Assembly (NCBI GenBank): GCA_037176885.1
Contig: JAWWNJ010000094.1
Location: 620,001-684,000, forward strand
Source of the DNA: Favolaschia claudopus
Lineage: Eukaryota > Basidiomycota > Agaricomycetes > Agaricales > Mycenaceae
DNA length: 64,000 nt
Reading direction: 5' to 3'
Shown here: in pieces, positions 33,163 through 45,951 of the stretch
Layout of the letters: each line of letters opens with the position of its first letter
How positions within the stretch are numbered: position 1 is the first letter of the stretch
Program-made: the position numbers and the translations under genes
Notes under the pieces: model-generated
Database searches by the model: none
The model's input: only the letters and a program-made list of their open reading frames with translations
Told to the model about the DNA's origin: nothing

Positions 33163-34234
33163 ATGGCCCAGCCTACTCACGATGAGCATTGCTACTTCGA
33201 CGACGGCAATATAGTGCTGCAGGCGCGCAGCCACAGCCGGAATGCTGACATCGTCTACTGCGTGCATCGATCGCTCCTTGTTCGCGCTTCTCCTGCATTC
33301 TTTGGCAACATGTTCGCTATGGCGGCTATGCATCCACCGGCCATAGTGCCGCAATACGCGGGCCTCCCCGTAGCCGACATGCCTGACGATGCGGACACAT
33401 TGGGACAGCTTATACGGTTCTTGTATGACGCCAAGTAGGGAATTTCTTGAGGTTCATGAATTTTGACTAAGAAGCTCAATGCATAGATATTTTTATGACG
33501 TTCTCAAAGCGAACGACTTCACACTCAAAATATTGGGACCGTGCCAGTTGGCTCATATATACCAAGTCGATTGGATTACCAGCGCGGTTGGGGAGCGATT
33601 GAAGGAATCCTGGCCCCACACGCTAGTGGGGTGGGTCAGCCGTTCGGAGGAAGAGCAAGAAGCAATTAGCCGTGAACTTTTGGGCGATATTAACGGGGAA
33701 ACTGAACCACATTGGGAAGACAAAGGTTCCCAGCTCCGCCTACTCCCTGAGCCAGCGTCGTCAATCCTCCTTGCCCGTTTATGCGACGTGCCCGAAATTC
33801 TCCCCTGCGCATTTTTGGATCTCCTCCGATCTTCCATTGAACCTCAGCATCAGTTCTCGTGCTACGACAAGCAGGCCAGAATGGAACTGTTGCTCGCGGA
33901 CGATTGGCCTCGAATTTACCGAGCTCGCGAAAGGATGAACATCTGGTTATCTCACCACCCTGATGCGCCGTCTGATGCGCCGCCTAAGCCAGGTCGGCCG
34001 CATAAGAAAATCACGGCGTGTCAAGGGAACAAGGCCTGTGAAGCTGCAATCAAAGATATCTGGCTCAAACTGTGGAAATACATAACCACTCACTACGATA
34101 TCACGCAGTTCTCTGTGGAAGAGGAAGAGACCAAAGGCATTTGTATGCAATGTCAGGGGAAGTTGGGGAGGGACATTACCGCCCTGAAGGTCGAGTTTTG
34201 GGAATCCTCCGCTCATTTCTTTTCTCTTGTATGA
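33163..34234 (+). CDS. BTB/POZ domain protein, paralog D
   Basis: Start ATG 33163 (MAQPTHDEHCYFDDGNIVLQ). The frame is open upstream to 33061, but the MAQ start matches the paralogs. BTB segment IVYCVHRSLLVRASPAFFGN to FLYDAK; an intron at the family position; then YFYDVLKANDFTLKILGPC, YQVDWITSAVGERLKESW, LPEPASSILLARLCDVPEIL, RARERMNIWLSHH, ACQGNKACEAAIKDIW and GICMQCQGKLGRDI. About 330 residues, intact. It is adjacent to and in the same direction as paralog E. Confidence 0.86.
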
Positions 34235-34675
34235 TTTACTTTGACGCCACCTGTTGCAGTGGCACTCTCCCGAATAATATTACTATGGCCAATCCCTCCG
34301 TGAATCCAGCGCCGCTTCTCACATAAAATTGGGCGAATGCACCGCTCGCATTTCTTTATCAATGATACATAGAACTACACACGACGTTCGTTCCCGGAAC
34401 GCGGGCTATGAAATCGCGTCAGCTAGGAATATCATCAAGTTATCCTCAGGTTGCCTTGTAATCTTACGATTTTTTACAGTACACCTCAGGCAATTGTTTC
34501 CATTACCTAACAGTCTGAATCATCTCCAGCGCACATCCGGATCCATCGACCTCTCTGGCCTCCCAAAATGGACATTTTCGATTTGAAATGGCAGGTAGAG
34601 TGATCGATCCATGTTTGTAAGTAAACAAGCCCCTCTTTCAATCACCCCAATCTCATCGTATCTCCCAAGCTGACC

Positions 34676-35744
34676 ATGGCTCAACCAACTCACGACCCTC
34701 ACTCTTATTACGAAGACGGCAATATAGTCCTCAGGGCTCATAGTCGAAGCCAGAATTCTCATATCGTTTACTGTCTTCATCGGTCCATCCTCGTTAAACA
34801 CTCCCCTGTCTTCGCAAACATGTTCACCATGCCTCCACCTCCCACTGTGGCCCAGTATGCGGGCATTCCCTTGGTCGACACGCCTGACGATGCCGATGCA
34901 TTGGGAGAGTTCATACGGATCTTGTATGATTCGCAGTGGGTATAGTCTTGCGAAGAAGTTAGTCATTCATATACTGAAGCCTTGCCCCCGATAATGTAGG
35001 TACTTCTCAAAACTTCTCATCGCGAATGATTTCACGCTCAAACTACTGGGCCCCTGCCAGCTGGCTAACAAATATCAATCGGACTGGATTCGCGACATGA
35101 CAGCTGAGAAATTGAGACAATCCTGGCCTGATACTTTGGTGGGCTGGCTGGGCCTTACCGAAGAGGAGAGAGAACAAGCTAGCCGGGATATCATAGGAGA
35201 CTTCCATGGGCATTGGGAGCCAGAGTGGGAGGATCCTGCATTCCAACCTCGCCGGCTTCCTGAGCCAGTGACTTCGATTTTGCTCGCGCGCGAATGCGAA
35301 GTGCCAAGCATCCTTCCGCGCGCATTTCTGGATCTCCTCCGATGCCTCCCCGAGCCTGATCCAATAGATCCCTGGTTTGCGCCGTACGACAAAAAAATTG
35401 AAATCGCGCTGTTACCCACGGACGACTGGCATCGACTGTTCCGGGCTCGCGAAAGGATGGGCAAGTGGTTTTCGGACTATCCTTATCCCCCGCCGAGCAG
35501 TTCGAATGAGACGATGACTGCATGTAAAGGGCCGACCAGCAAAACCTGCGAAGCCGCCATTTATTGTACTTGGTTGGCAATGGGGCAACACATGGCTAGC
35601 TGTGGTGATATCCTGCAGAGTAAATTGCCAGAGGAAGACACGAAAGGCATTTGCCCCGAGTGCTTGACAAAGCTGAATGCAGAGGTCGGAATCTTGCAGC
35701 AACAGTTTTGGAAAAAACTTGTTTACTTTTTCTCACTTGATTGA
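34676..35744 (+). CDS. BTB/POZ domain protein, paralog E
   Basis: Start ATG 34676 (MAQPTHDPHSYYEDGNIVLR). IVYCLHRSILVKHSPVFANM and ILYDSQ complete the BTB exon. After the intron come YFSKLLIANDFTLKLLGPC, YQSDWIRDMTAEKLRQSW, LPEPVTSILLARECEVPSIL, RARERMGKWFSDYPYPPP, ACKGPTSKTCEAAIYCTW and GICPECLTKLNAEV. About 340 residues, intact, and closest in sequence to paralog D. Function is unknown; protein-protein interaction or ubiquitin-ligase adaptor roles are typical of the fold. Confidence 0.86.
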
Positions 35745-36671
35745 GTGCGTAGCGCCTGATTTTTTCGGTCAATGATGTAAAGTCCAGACAATATAAATCA
35801 TAGATCACGGCGGCGATTTCAAACAGAGAATTGGCTGGACTCTTCAACCGTGCCTGCATGTGCCATTCTCGAACTTGGGCACGTATATCTGCACTCGAAA
35901 TGGACGATGTCAATACGGCTAGGTCCGTGGTCGAAGAAGAAATACGGAAGTTGTACATGTATCGGTCGAAACATCTGATGACCTGTTTGCTGGGCGGCGC
36001 TACTTGAAGCGATGCCCAGTTGTCCGTTCGTCACATTGTCCGTTAGGATGAATGCTAGCTTGCTTCTGAATCATCTTGTCCTTTCTCGATACCATCTGTC
36101 GAATGAGACGCGTGGATAGATTCTACAACTTCGAGACTCAGGCTGATGCTAAAATCATGTCGAAATCACCGCAAAAAATTGGCTGTTTGCTATGTGCTGC
36201 GTTACCTGGCTTCCCTAGCTGAGTACTCGCCCAGCGTGCTCTTGTATGATTCGACTTTATAGCTGACGGACTTAGCATTCGACTCCGAGTCGGAAGAGCC
36301 TGAGTCGGAGAGTCCAAGGAAAGTTTGGACCGTTCGTCACAGAGTTTGCCGACAGCAGACCGTGAAAAAAAAACCCTGGCAGACGGAACTCGGCCGTCAC
36401 GGAAGGCCGGAGAACTCACGCCGAAAGTTGTTCGGCACGAGGCTATAGCGCGAGAAACCCAACAACAGGGAAGAGTTGACTCAAGTGAACGAGATCATGC
36501 TGAATATGGAAATTTGATATTGCATCACTTCCGCCAATTTGCGCACTTGTCACGATCCTCATTTGCTCATGTGTCGACTTGTCGACTTGCTGGCTGGTCC
36601 CTTGCGCAATTGCCAAAATGTGGACTTTACCCTTTTGCCTCTTGCTTTTAGGATTCTTCGCAGGGGACGCG
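35745..36671. other. Intergenic upstream of ABC transporter
   Basis: About 930 bp with no supportable gene. A TATA box follows at 36672. Confidence 0.4.
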
Positions 36672-36678
36672 TATAAAA
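36672..36678 (+). promoter_or_regulatory. TATA box of the ABC transporter
   Basis: TATAAAA lies 58 nt before the start codon at 36730, a normal spacing for a fungal core promoter. Confidence 0.5.
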
Positions 36679-36729
36679 CGGGATTCTGACTGAGGATATG
36701 CGCTTAATCTTGCTGTCGCACCATCCGCC

Positions 36730-39700
36730 ATGCTGGCCAGCCAACTCCCGCTAGCATTGTTCTCAGTGGTGTCGCTGAGGAAATACAGTCTCTGGGCAGA
36801 TTCGCTCAACTTGCCTCTTCATCTGACCACAGTGTCGGTGGTGATCTTCTTGTCCCACATTCTATGGGAATCGAAAGCGGCGCACACCCTGCGGGCACAG
36901 TATTCAAAAGTCAGGCCAACGCTGCGGCCAACTTGTACTTCGCCACAGACCATCTGTGAATACGTTGGGAAGCATGGAGGTCTCACCATATTCTGCTACA
37001 AGTTCGCGAGGCTAGTTGGGTGCCTCGTTCTCCTCAGTTTGTCTGTAGCATCGCTGGCATCGCAAGACGACGATGAGCAAGAGCCCGACGCAGTAGTCCC
37101 ATACATTTCGATGGCCCTGACCCATGTACGATTTTGTTTGAGTGTATGGCCATTCGATGATTGTATTGACCCTTTTTGCCCATAGTTCTACGCTTCTGTT
37201 CTCGCTGTCGTTTGCATCAGTAGTGTGAGATGGCGCAACGTTGCAGCCAAGCATCTCAACGCGGTCCTAATTCTCTCCTTTGGCGTCTACTGCTATCGTG
37301 ACGTTTTTCCATTGGCTACATTCACCCTCCAACCACTCGACCGTGCAGAAGGGGCATTGATATGGACCAAGATATCCTTCTTGTTCGCTGTTTCGTGCCT
37401 TATACCGCTCGCTATGCCCCGACAGCACAACCCTGTTGATCTTGAGGTATGACTGCAAGTTGTTCGACAACTGTTACTGACCAGTCCACAGAACCCTCTT
37501 CCCCCGAGTCCCGAGCAAACCGCATCTCTTTTGTCTCTGACGCTCTACTTTTTCATGGATCATATCATTTTCCTTGCGTACAGAATACCCCATCTCGACT
37601 TTGATCAACTTCCACCCTTGTGCGACTACGATCACCTACAAGACCTCAAAACGAAGACATGGAAGGTATGGCTCATAGTTTTCCTTACCAACTAGCTGGT
37701 GATCGTAATGTATACAGTCCCTGGACGTATTCTCGGGCAAGAAGCGACATATCGCTTTCGGCATTATGTGGACGTATCGTTGGGCCTTTGTAGACATGAG
37801 TGTTATGCTGGTCATCAATGGACTTTCTGCCTTTATCTCTCCGATCGGGATCAACAGACTGCTCAGGTCAGTCAGTCTCCACCTTCCTCTCATAGATAGC
37901 CAACAGCTTCCCAGCTACCTCGAGAACACCAGCCAAGACTCATTCATGAAGCCATGGTTCTGGATTCTCCTCCTTTTCGTCGGTCCGTTGATCACGACTC
38001 TCTCGTACCAGAGATACGTTTTCGTTTCGGTATGAACTCCTGGCCGTTAACAACCGATCAACCTTGTTTATGTTCTGATTTATAGACTCACATCGTGGCG
38101 CAGACAACCGCCATCATCACTCAACTCGTCTTCGAACACGCGCTACGCATTCGGATTAAATCGGACGTTGGGGACAAAGATGTCAATGGCACGAACGGTG
38201 AAAGAAAACCAGCTGCTGCCAATTTACTTGGAAGGATGACGAATCTGGTTACGACGGATCTGGGATATATCAACGAGGTATACCTTTCACATTGTTTATC
38301 TTCCCGTTTGTTCTCATTCTGCTTGTAGGCGAGGAACATCTTGTTACTGGTGATTCTTGTTCCAATCCAAATTATCGGAGCGGTGGTATTCCTGTATCAA
38401 GTTCTTGGATGGAGGTGAGTTCCTTGAATACATACCCGGTTAAATGTTTGTTAACTTTTGCGCTAGCGCTTTTATGGGCATGGGGTACGGTGTCGTCTTC
38501 GTTCATTGGAGTCGTCACTGATGCAAAAATATCTTTCTGAACGAAAGGTTGATGCTGGCTCTCTTCCCTGTCCCAGGCTACGTAAGCAAGCTGCAGCAAT
38601 CCGCACAGAAGGCGACGCTGGCGAAGACTGATGCGAGGGTGCAAACGGTATCTGAGAGTGAGTCGCCCTTCACACTCTCCAATGCATCGAGAAACTCTCG
38701 GTTTACCTCGGCTCTGCAGTCATCAATGTCATGCGCATGATAAAGTATGTTATGTCCTCCGTTATGATGCCGCATGATTGGATACTGACTACCTTCCGTC
38801 GCAGAATGTTCGGGTGGGAAAAGCAGATGAACGAAAAGATTGCTGGGAAGCGGGAAGAGGAGTTAGATAAGCTGTGGATTCGGAGGTTTTTGGATATGTT
38901 CAGTGGGATGGTGAAGTGCGTCCATGCATCTTTTCCCGATCGCAGAGAACCCATTTCTGGCACTCCAGCTATGTGATTCCTCTGCTGACGATGCTAGCGA
39001 CCTACGGTTCGTGGCTCTTACTCCGGCACAAGGTGTACTCATGCTGACTCTCCCCGTCATATAGCCACGTAGTGTGTTCCATTTCCACACCTAAACATCA
39101 TTTAGTACTGATCATGGACGGCTCTCTCTTTCCCCTTAGCGTGAGTGGCATCGCCCACTGTATCGACCCGAGCTGAACCACCTTCAATGTAGACTGCTGT
39201 CGCCCATCAAGAACTCACCGCAGCCAAAGTCTTCTCCTCCATGGGTGTCTTCGATCTGCTCCGAAGTCAAATCTATTTCATTTTCTACTGCATCTCGGCA
39301 ACGGTCAATGGCAAGGTGTCCTTGGATCGCCTTGAAGACTTTCTGCACAATACGGAACTGTTGGATTCGTTCAATTCGTCTAAGGAGCCTACGGAGATTG
39401 TCAGAGTAGGCCCCGTACAGCCAGCGCCACCCTCAAACGACCTCATCGGGTTTCGCGACGCATCGTTCAGCTGGTCAGCTGACGAGGCTGATGTGGCATC
39501 CCCCTCGAGCCGCAAGTTTCTCCTCAAAGTCGAGGGCGAACTCTTTTTCAAACCGGGATGCCTCAACCTTGTCGTTGGTCCCACTGGATCGGTGAATGGC
39601 TTCACGTCCTGTACTGTTGTGGTTTAACAACATCTTTCAGGGGAAAACATCACTGCTGATGGCCCTTCTTGGTCCGTACGCTGTCTTCAAATATATGCCC

Positions 39701-42700
39701 GGCAGTTCACACTTTCACAGGCGAAATGCATCTCGTACCGTCTTTTTCTGGCTCGTCTTGGTACAATCTTCCTCGGGGTAAAAGCGTTTCGTTCGCCGCT
39801 CAAGAGAGCTTTGTTTTGAACGACACGATTCGCGTGAGTGGCTCTAAACAAAGCCATGACCCGGCTTGATCCCGTTCATAGAACAACATTCTATTCAATA
39901 CCCCGATGGACGAGGCGCGTTACAACAAAGTCTTGTACCAGTGTTGTCTAGAGCGGGACCTGGAGTTGTTGGATGCAGGAGATATGACGGAGGTTGGGGA
40001 GAAGGCATGGATTAATCTCGAGTTTTATTTATTTATTCACGGGCTGGCTCTATTTTAGGGATTGACTCTGAGTGGCGGTCAAAAAGCCCGAGTCACGCTT
40101 GCCAGAGCAATCTATGCTGGTGCGGACATAATCCTTCTTGTAAGTCCGCTTTCTCTCTGGGTGGATGCTCTGCACAATGACGGAAATTCAGGACGACGTG
40201 CTTGCCGCTCTGGACGTCCACACAGCCAAATGGATCGTCGAGTGAGGATACCGTACCTGTGGCCTCTGGATTGTGTTTGAACGGTTACAGAAAATGCCTC
40301 AGCGGCGATCTGGTCAAGCACCGCACGGTCATCCTGGTCACGCACAACGTAGTCCTGGCGAGCAAGGTCGCTGGGTTTGTCGTATCTGTGGGCTCGGACG
40401 GCCGCGTACATGGGCAAGATACTATATCAGACGCGCTGAAGCAGGACGAAGAGCTGGCGAAGGAGGTCTCCAGAGATCAAGAGATGACTGAGGCGGCCGA
40501 GAAGGAAATGGATGATGCGATAACATCTGGGACCGACAAACTGCAAAAGAAGGATGGAAAGCTGATCGTGGCAGAGGAGATCGCTCTTGGGAATGTTAGC
40601 TGGAAGGCCATCAATATGTATTTCCAGGGCATGGGCGGAAATCGCTCCGTACCGTTCTTTGCTCTCGCCCTGTTAGCTGTTATCGGCCATGAAATCCTCG
40701 ACGCCGCGCAGACGTGGTACCTTGGGTATTGGGCGAGGTACGATTCTGCCTTCCTGTTTTGCTTGAAATTTGCTGACCAGAAAACAGTCAATACGCGTTA
40801 GGTCCGGTACCTGTGTTCAGGTAAGTTATCACCGATTCGTCGGAGGACGTCATTGACTGGGTACAGATATCTTGGTGGTTATAGTGCGTACTTGGCAGAT
40901 TCCTGGTCGTCGATGGCACACACTCAAACCTTGTTTTAGGCGCCATTCTCCTAACGAGCTTGTCAATCTTTCTGGCCTTCTATTTGTATTTTACTGCCGG
41001 AACCTTTAGGGCATCACGCACTATTCACAGACAATTGATCGAGTCCATGTTAGGCACAACTCTGAGGTACGTTGTTAGCCTCGCTACAACTTTGTATTGT
41101 ACAGCTCAACACGACTCGCAAGATGGCTCGACTCTACTCCGTCATCACGAATCATCACACGATGCACTGTAGATATCAGCACGATAGATAGTCAAGTGGC
41201 TGAAGGCCTTCGTGGACTCATAGGTGCTTATTTGAGTGCAAGTATAGACGCTACACTAACCCAAATTTCCAGAATACACACTCAATATGCTGACCAAGTT
41301 CTTTGCCGTTGTGCTCTTCACTCCTGTGGCTTTCTTTGCCGGTGGTGCTGTGGGTATCCTGGGTGCCATGCTGTATGTGGACCGTGCTGATTGTGTGCAA
41401 AACTCTACTGACTGGTCTCAGTGGGAGGATATACATGGGTCGGTGCACTTAGTGTCAATCGGTGGACTTTTCCTCATGTATTCCTTTGCAGCATCTCAGC
41501 TTTCGACCAAGCGCGAACAAAGCAACGCCAGAGCCCCTGTTTTAGCCCAGTGAGGATGCACTCCACCAACGTTGCGAGCCAACTGACCTCTTCGTAGTTT
41601 CAGTGCCACAATGGCCGGACTTGGTTTGTGATTAGTTTGATATGCGCCTCACTTTCTGATCCCCTCTTAGCTTCAGTTCGTGCCTATGACGCCCAAGCTT
41701 TCGCAATCCGGACTTCAATGGAACGCATCGACCGACTAAGCCGCGCCACACGAACGTTCTCCAATGTCAATAGATGGGTCACCGTGCGCATTGGTAAGTT
41801 AGGGATATCTGAGAGCCCCAGGCTTCGGCACTGAATGTTGACTCTTCCAGATTTGTTAGGCGGAATATTTGTGAGTGATTTTTCAAATGGGAGAACCCAG
41901 TTGATCTGAAAGCTATAGGCCGCCTTGCTCGCATATTACATCGTCTATTTGCAGAACGAAAAGCCAGCCAATATCGGTTTCAGTCTTAACATGGTTTGGT
42001 TTTCTATAATATTGTCGCGCCGCAGCCAGCTGACTGGCATGTCCTACGTAGGCACTTGGCTTTTCCAGCATGATATTTTACTGGGTCCGCATACTGAACG
42101 CATTTGAGGTTCAGGGGAACAGGTGAGGATGAATACCGTTGTATCCTTGCATTACGCTCAGGCTGAAATACGTCTAGTTTGGAACGCATTCACAGTTATC
42201 TCAACGCTGTCGAGCAAGAGCCGAAGCCTACCGAAACCGGGATCCCACCGGCTTATTGGCCAGCCAGCGGGAATCTCAGCGTCGATCACCTTTCTGCTAG
42301 ATATTCGAAGGACGGACCCAATGTCTTGCACAACATCTCCTTCACCATCAAGTCCGGTGAAAAAGTCGGAGTTGTCGGCCGAACGGGATCAGGGAAGGCA
42401 AGAGCAACTTGCACTTTGGAGCGAACATCTCTCTGAGTCTTTGCCTGCAGAGTTCTTTGACCCTCGCTCTTTTGAGGTGTATCTTGACGGACGGAACGGT
42501 GTACTATGACGGCGTCCCTACCCACGCTATTAACTTAGATGCTCTTCGTTCCAACATCACTGTTATACCCCAAGTGGTGAGTAGCTTCACTATTGGTTCG
42601 TCACCTGTTGACCCGCGTCTAGCCTGAACTCCTCGTCGGGACACTTCGCTCCAATCTTGACATGTTCCAGCAATTCGATGACGCGACCTTGAATAATGCC

Positions 42701-43448
42701 CTGCGCTCGGCTGGTCTCACATCACTTCAGGAGGATATGGATGAAGGCAGGCTGACACTGGACAGCGAGGTCTCAGCTGGCGGTAGCAATCTATCAGTTG
42801 GTGAGTGGTATTGAACGTATTGGTGACTACAACAGAAACAAACCATTTTCTCTGCCAGGTCAACGCCAGATCATCGCGCTGGGTAAGCGCTTTACCGTTT
42901 AAGAAAAAAATCTTATCTAACACGCGATAGCTCGCGCAATTGTCCGGGGAAGCAAGCTCATGATCCTGGATGAGGGTGAGCCTCCATCGGTCGTATAGAG
43001 CATCCTTTGCCCTAACATATCTCGCTGTACAGCAACATCTGCCATAGGTCCGTACAAAGACAGATTGAGCTTGCCATCCCTTTCTCAATACGCCATCAGA
43101 CTATAAGACCGACGCCATCATACAAAATTCGTTGCGGACGGAGCTCCCGCCGGATACGACCTGTCTGATCGTTGCACATAGACTTCATAGCGTGATGGAC
43201 GTGGACAAGATCGTGCGTGTTCTCGTCCTCTTCCTATCGCACTGACCTATAAACACCATTATTTGCAGATGGTCCTCGACGCTGGGCGAATGGTGGGCTT
43301 TCGCTAGCTGGAATGAATGTCACTAATGCCTTTCAAGGTCGAATTCGGTAGCCCCAGAACGTTGCTGGAGAACAAAAGCGGGCTGTTCCGAGCTCTGGTG
43401 GACGAATCCGGAGACAGAGACGCACTGCTCAAGATGGTCCCTGCGTAA
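36730..43448 (+). CDS. Full-length ABCC (MRP/Ycf1-type) ABC transporter
   Basis: Start ATG 36730 ([20 protein letters not shown]), stop at 43446-43448, with more than twenty introns and probably 1,450-1,700 residues. An N-terminal multi-span region precedes TMD1. NBD1 has Walker [19 protein letters not shown] (split by an intron), signature LSGGQKAR, Walker [13 protein letters not shown] and switch VTHN. TMD2 follows from [18 protein letters not shown]2 has [20 protein letters not shown] (Walker A spans a GC-AG intron), signature LSVGQRQ, Walker B LMILDEATSAID and VAHRL. The order TMD-NBD-TMD-NBD and the Asp after Walker B in NBD1 are typical of ABCC pumps exporting conjugates or drugs at the vacuole or plasma membrane. 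No disrupting stop was found in the NBDs. Confidence 0.9.
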
Positions 43449-43589
43449 ATACTAAACGGAAAGCGAAAGAACAGAACGCGCCCACGTGATACAAATTCTT
43501 GGTTTTTATTCTCCGATTCAAGGTACAATACAGTGCAGATGTTCTTTAGGTATGCGCTACGTGTGATTCCATGCAAAATAGTCCTTCCT

Positions 43590-45379
43590 TCAAAGCGACG
43601 CCTTCTGGAATTTAGCTGGTACGCCATCGGCGGCAGCCAAATAAGGCATCAGGTCACTCGTCAAAAATTCGCTCGCCCACTCCTTGCGAATCTGGCCCTT
43701 GAGGTACTCCACCGCTACATTGAGATCCTTGTCCTTCACACCTGGAGCAAGCTTCTTCACGCCCGGCGCCAGCTCAGCAATCAGCTTATCCACAAGTTCG
43801 ACCGTCACAGGCTGCCCGGAATCCATACGCGAGCCGTACTTGACCCACTGCCAAAGCTGCACGCGCGTAATCTCAGCAGTGGCCGCGTCCTCCATCAGAT
43901 AGTTGAGCGGGATGCACCCGTTGCCGCCCATCCACGCGGCGGTATACGCCAGGGACGTCGACACGTTCTCGCGCACACCGGCCTCGGTGACCTGTCCTGG
44001 GACGACGGTGTTGAGCAGGTCCGCGGCCGCGACGCGCACCTCTTCGCGCCGGACGTGGTATTGGTTCGGGCCGAGCATGTGTTTGTCGAAGATGGGGCGT
44101 GCGATTTGGTTAATGAGCGGGTGGGCGATCCAGGTGCCGTCGTGGCCGGCGAGCACTTCGCGTAGCTTGTCCGCGCGGACCTTGTCCATCGCGACTTCGT
44201 TCGCTTTGGGGTCGTCCTTGATTGGGATTTGCGCGGACATGCCGCCCATGGCCGCTACTTTGCGTCTAAGAATAACGGATGAGTTTCTTTTTGAATGAAT
44301 GAGAGAAAAGAAACGCGTACTTGTGGCAAGTTTGGATCAAGAGACGAACATAGGCGTCCATGAAGCCGACGGTCATGGTGACGTCCTTGCGGTCTGGGAG
44401 AACGGCCCTACGGTCGGCACGACGCTTCTTGATGAAGCTGAAAATATAGTCCCAGCGACCACAGTTGAGCCCCGACGAATGATTGCGGAGTTCAAAGAGA
44501 ATCTCCTCCATGTGGAATGCGGCGGGGAGAGTCTCGATGAGGACGGTGGCGCGGATGGTGTTGTGGGACATGCCGATGTAGGACTGGGAGAAGAGAAAAA
44601 CGTCGTTCCAGAGGCGGGCCTCCTTGTAGTGTTCCATTTTGGGTAGATAGAAATAGGGACCGGAGCCCCGTTTGACGAGCTCGTGGGCGTTGTGGTAGAA
44701 ATAGAGGGCAAAATCGAAGAGACCGCCTGAGACGGGGGCGTTATCGACCGTCACACGCGGTTCGTCGAGATGCCATCCACGAGGGCTGTAGCAGAGAAAT
44801 TTTAGATACGTTTCGCATGGAGGAGCAATATGTACCGAACGATGAGGGTGGCGGGTTTCTCGCTCAGTTTATACGACTTGCCGTTGGACTCAAAGTCTAT
44901 TTCGCGACGAATGGCGTCGCGCAGGTTGAGTTGACCGGAAACCATGTTCGCGAAAGTAGGGGCGCTAGAGTCTGTTGTGTAAATGCGGAATGAGCGAATA
45001 CGTTTTCCGAGATAAAACTGCTTGTGTGCGGACCTTCAAAATCGGCCATGAAAGTCTTGGCACCGCTGTTAAGGGCGTTAATGACCATTTTGCGGTCGGT
45101 GGGCCCGGTGATTTCGACGCGACGGTCTTCGAGGCCAGGGGCTGGAGGAGCGCAATGCCATGACGGCTCTGCGCGAATGTGGGCAGTCTCTGTTGGGAAG
45201 TCGAGGGGTACGCCAGAGTCAAACCGACGCTGGGCGTCGTCGCGAGCGTCTAGGAGGGACTTGCGGGTCGACTCGAAAGTGCGGTGGAGTGCTGCGAGGA
45301 ATTCGAGAGCGCCGTCTGTGAGGATTTCTGTCTGTGCCTTTGCGGCGACGGAGGAGTGTATCTGAACGCCGTTTACCAT
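43590..45379 (-). CDS. Malate synthase
   Basis: Condenses glyoxylate with acetyl-CoA to malate in the glyoxylate cycle, allowing growth on C2 compounds and fatty acids. Start ATG 45379 ([20 protein letters not shown]); about 535 residues over four exons. Landmarks: [38 protein letters not shown] over the first intron, [27 protein letters not shown], and the family signature [20 protein letters not shown]. Then [34 protein letters not shown], and [19 protein letters not shown] with the general-base region. The C terminus QKASL only loosely resembles a peroxisomal SKL signal. LAPGVK is duplicated near the end. Confidence 0.95.
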
Positions 45380-45951
45380 GTTGGTGGTGGTGGTATGAGA
45401 TGAAGAGAGAAATTGGAGAATAAATACACGGGAGTCCGACGGAATTTATGTCTGTGCGTCATTTCCCAGTTTCCTTTTTGGGCGACGCGATGAAAGTCGC
45501 CGTCAATTCCGAATATTCACATGCGTCGGCGTTTGCCTCGGATTCAAAGTCCCGACACGGTACTCCGAAGGAATTTTGTGCGACTCAGTTGACGATTCAG
45601 GCCATTCCAGAGCTTATCTATCTTTGTGAGATTACATACGTCCACTCTCTTCCTCCAGCGGAAGCCCGGGACCGAGTCTAGCACTGGACTGGAGGCGGGA
45701 TGGAGGCGCGTCTTGACTCTCTCGGTCCTATGTTCTTCCGCAACTTTCAGTGACTGGGCGGGTACGCGTTGCATCGCGGGGCTCCATGAAACCAACCAAA
45801 AGGCTAAGCACTGAGCCGCTGAGGAAAACGCGTCCTTGTAGTCCCTATCTGCCGTGGTCGAATACGCGGAACTTCACTTCGACGCGCCGACAACGCATGT
45901 GAAAGCGATTGCATTTTTACAAGCCGGAACCACCACTCCGCGTCGTGAATA

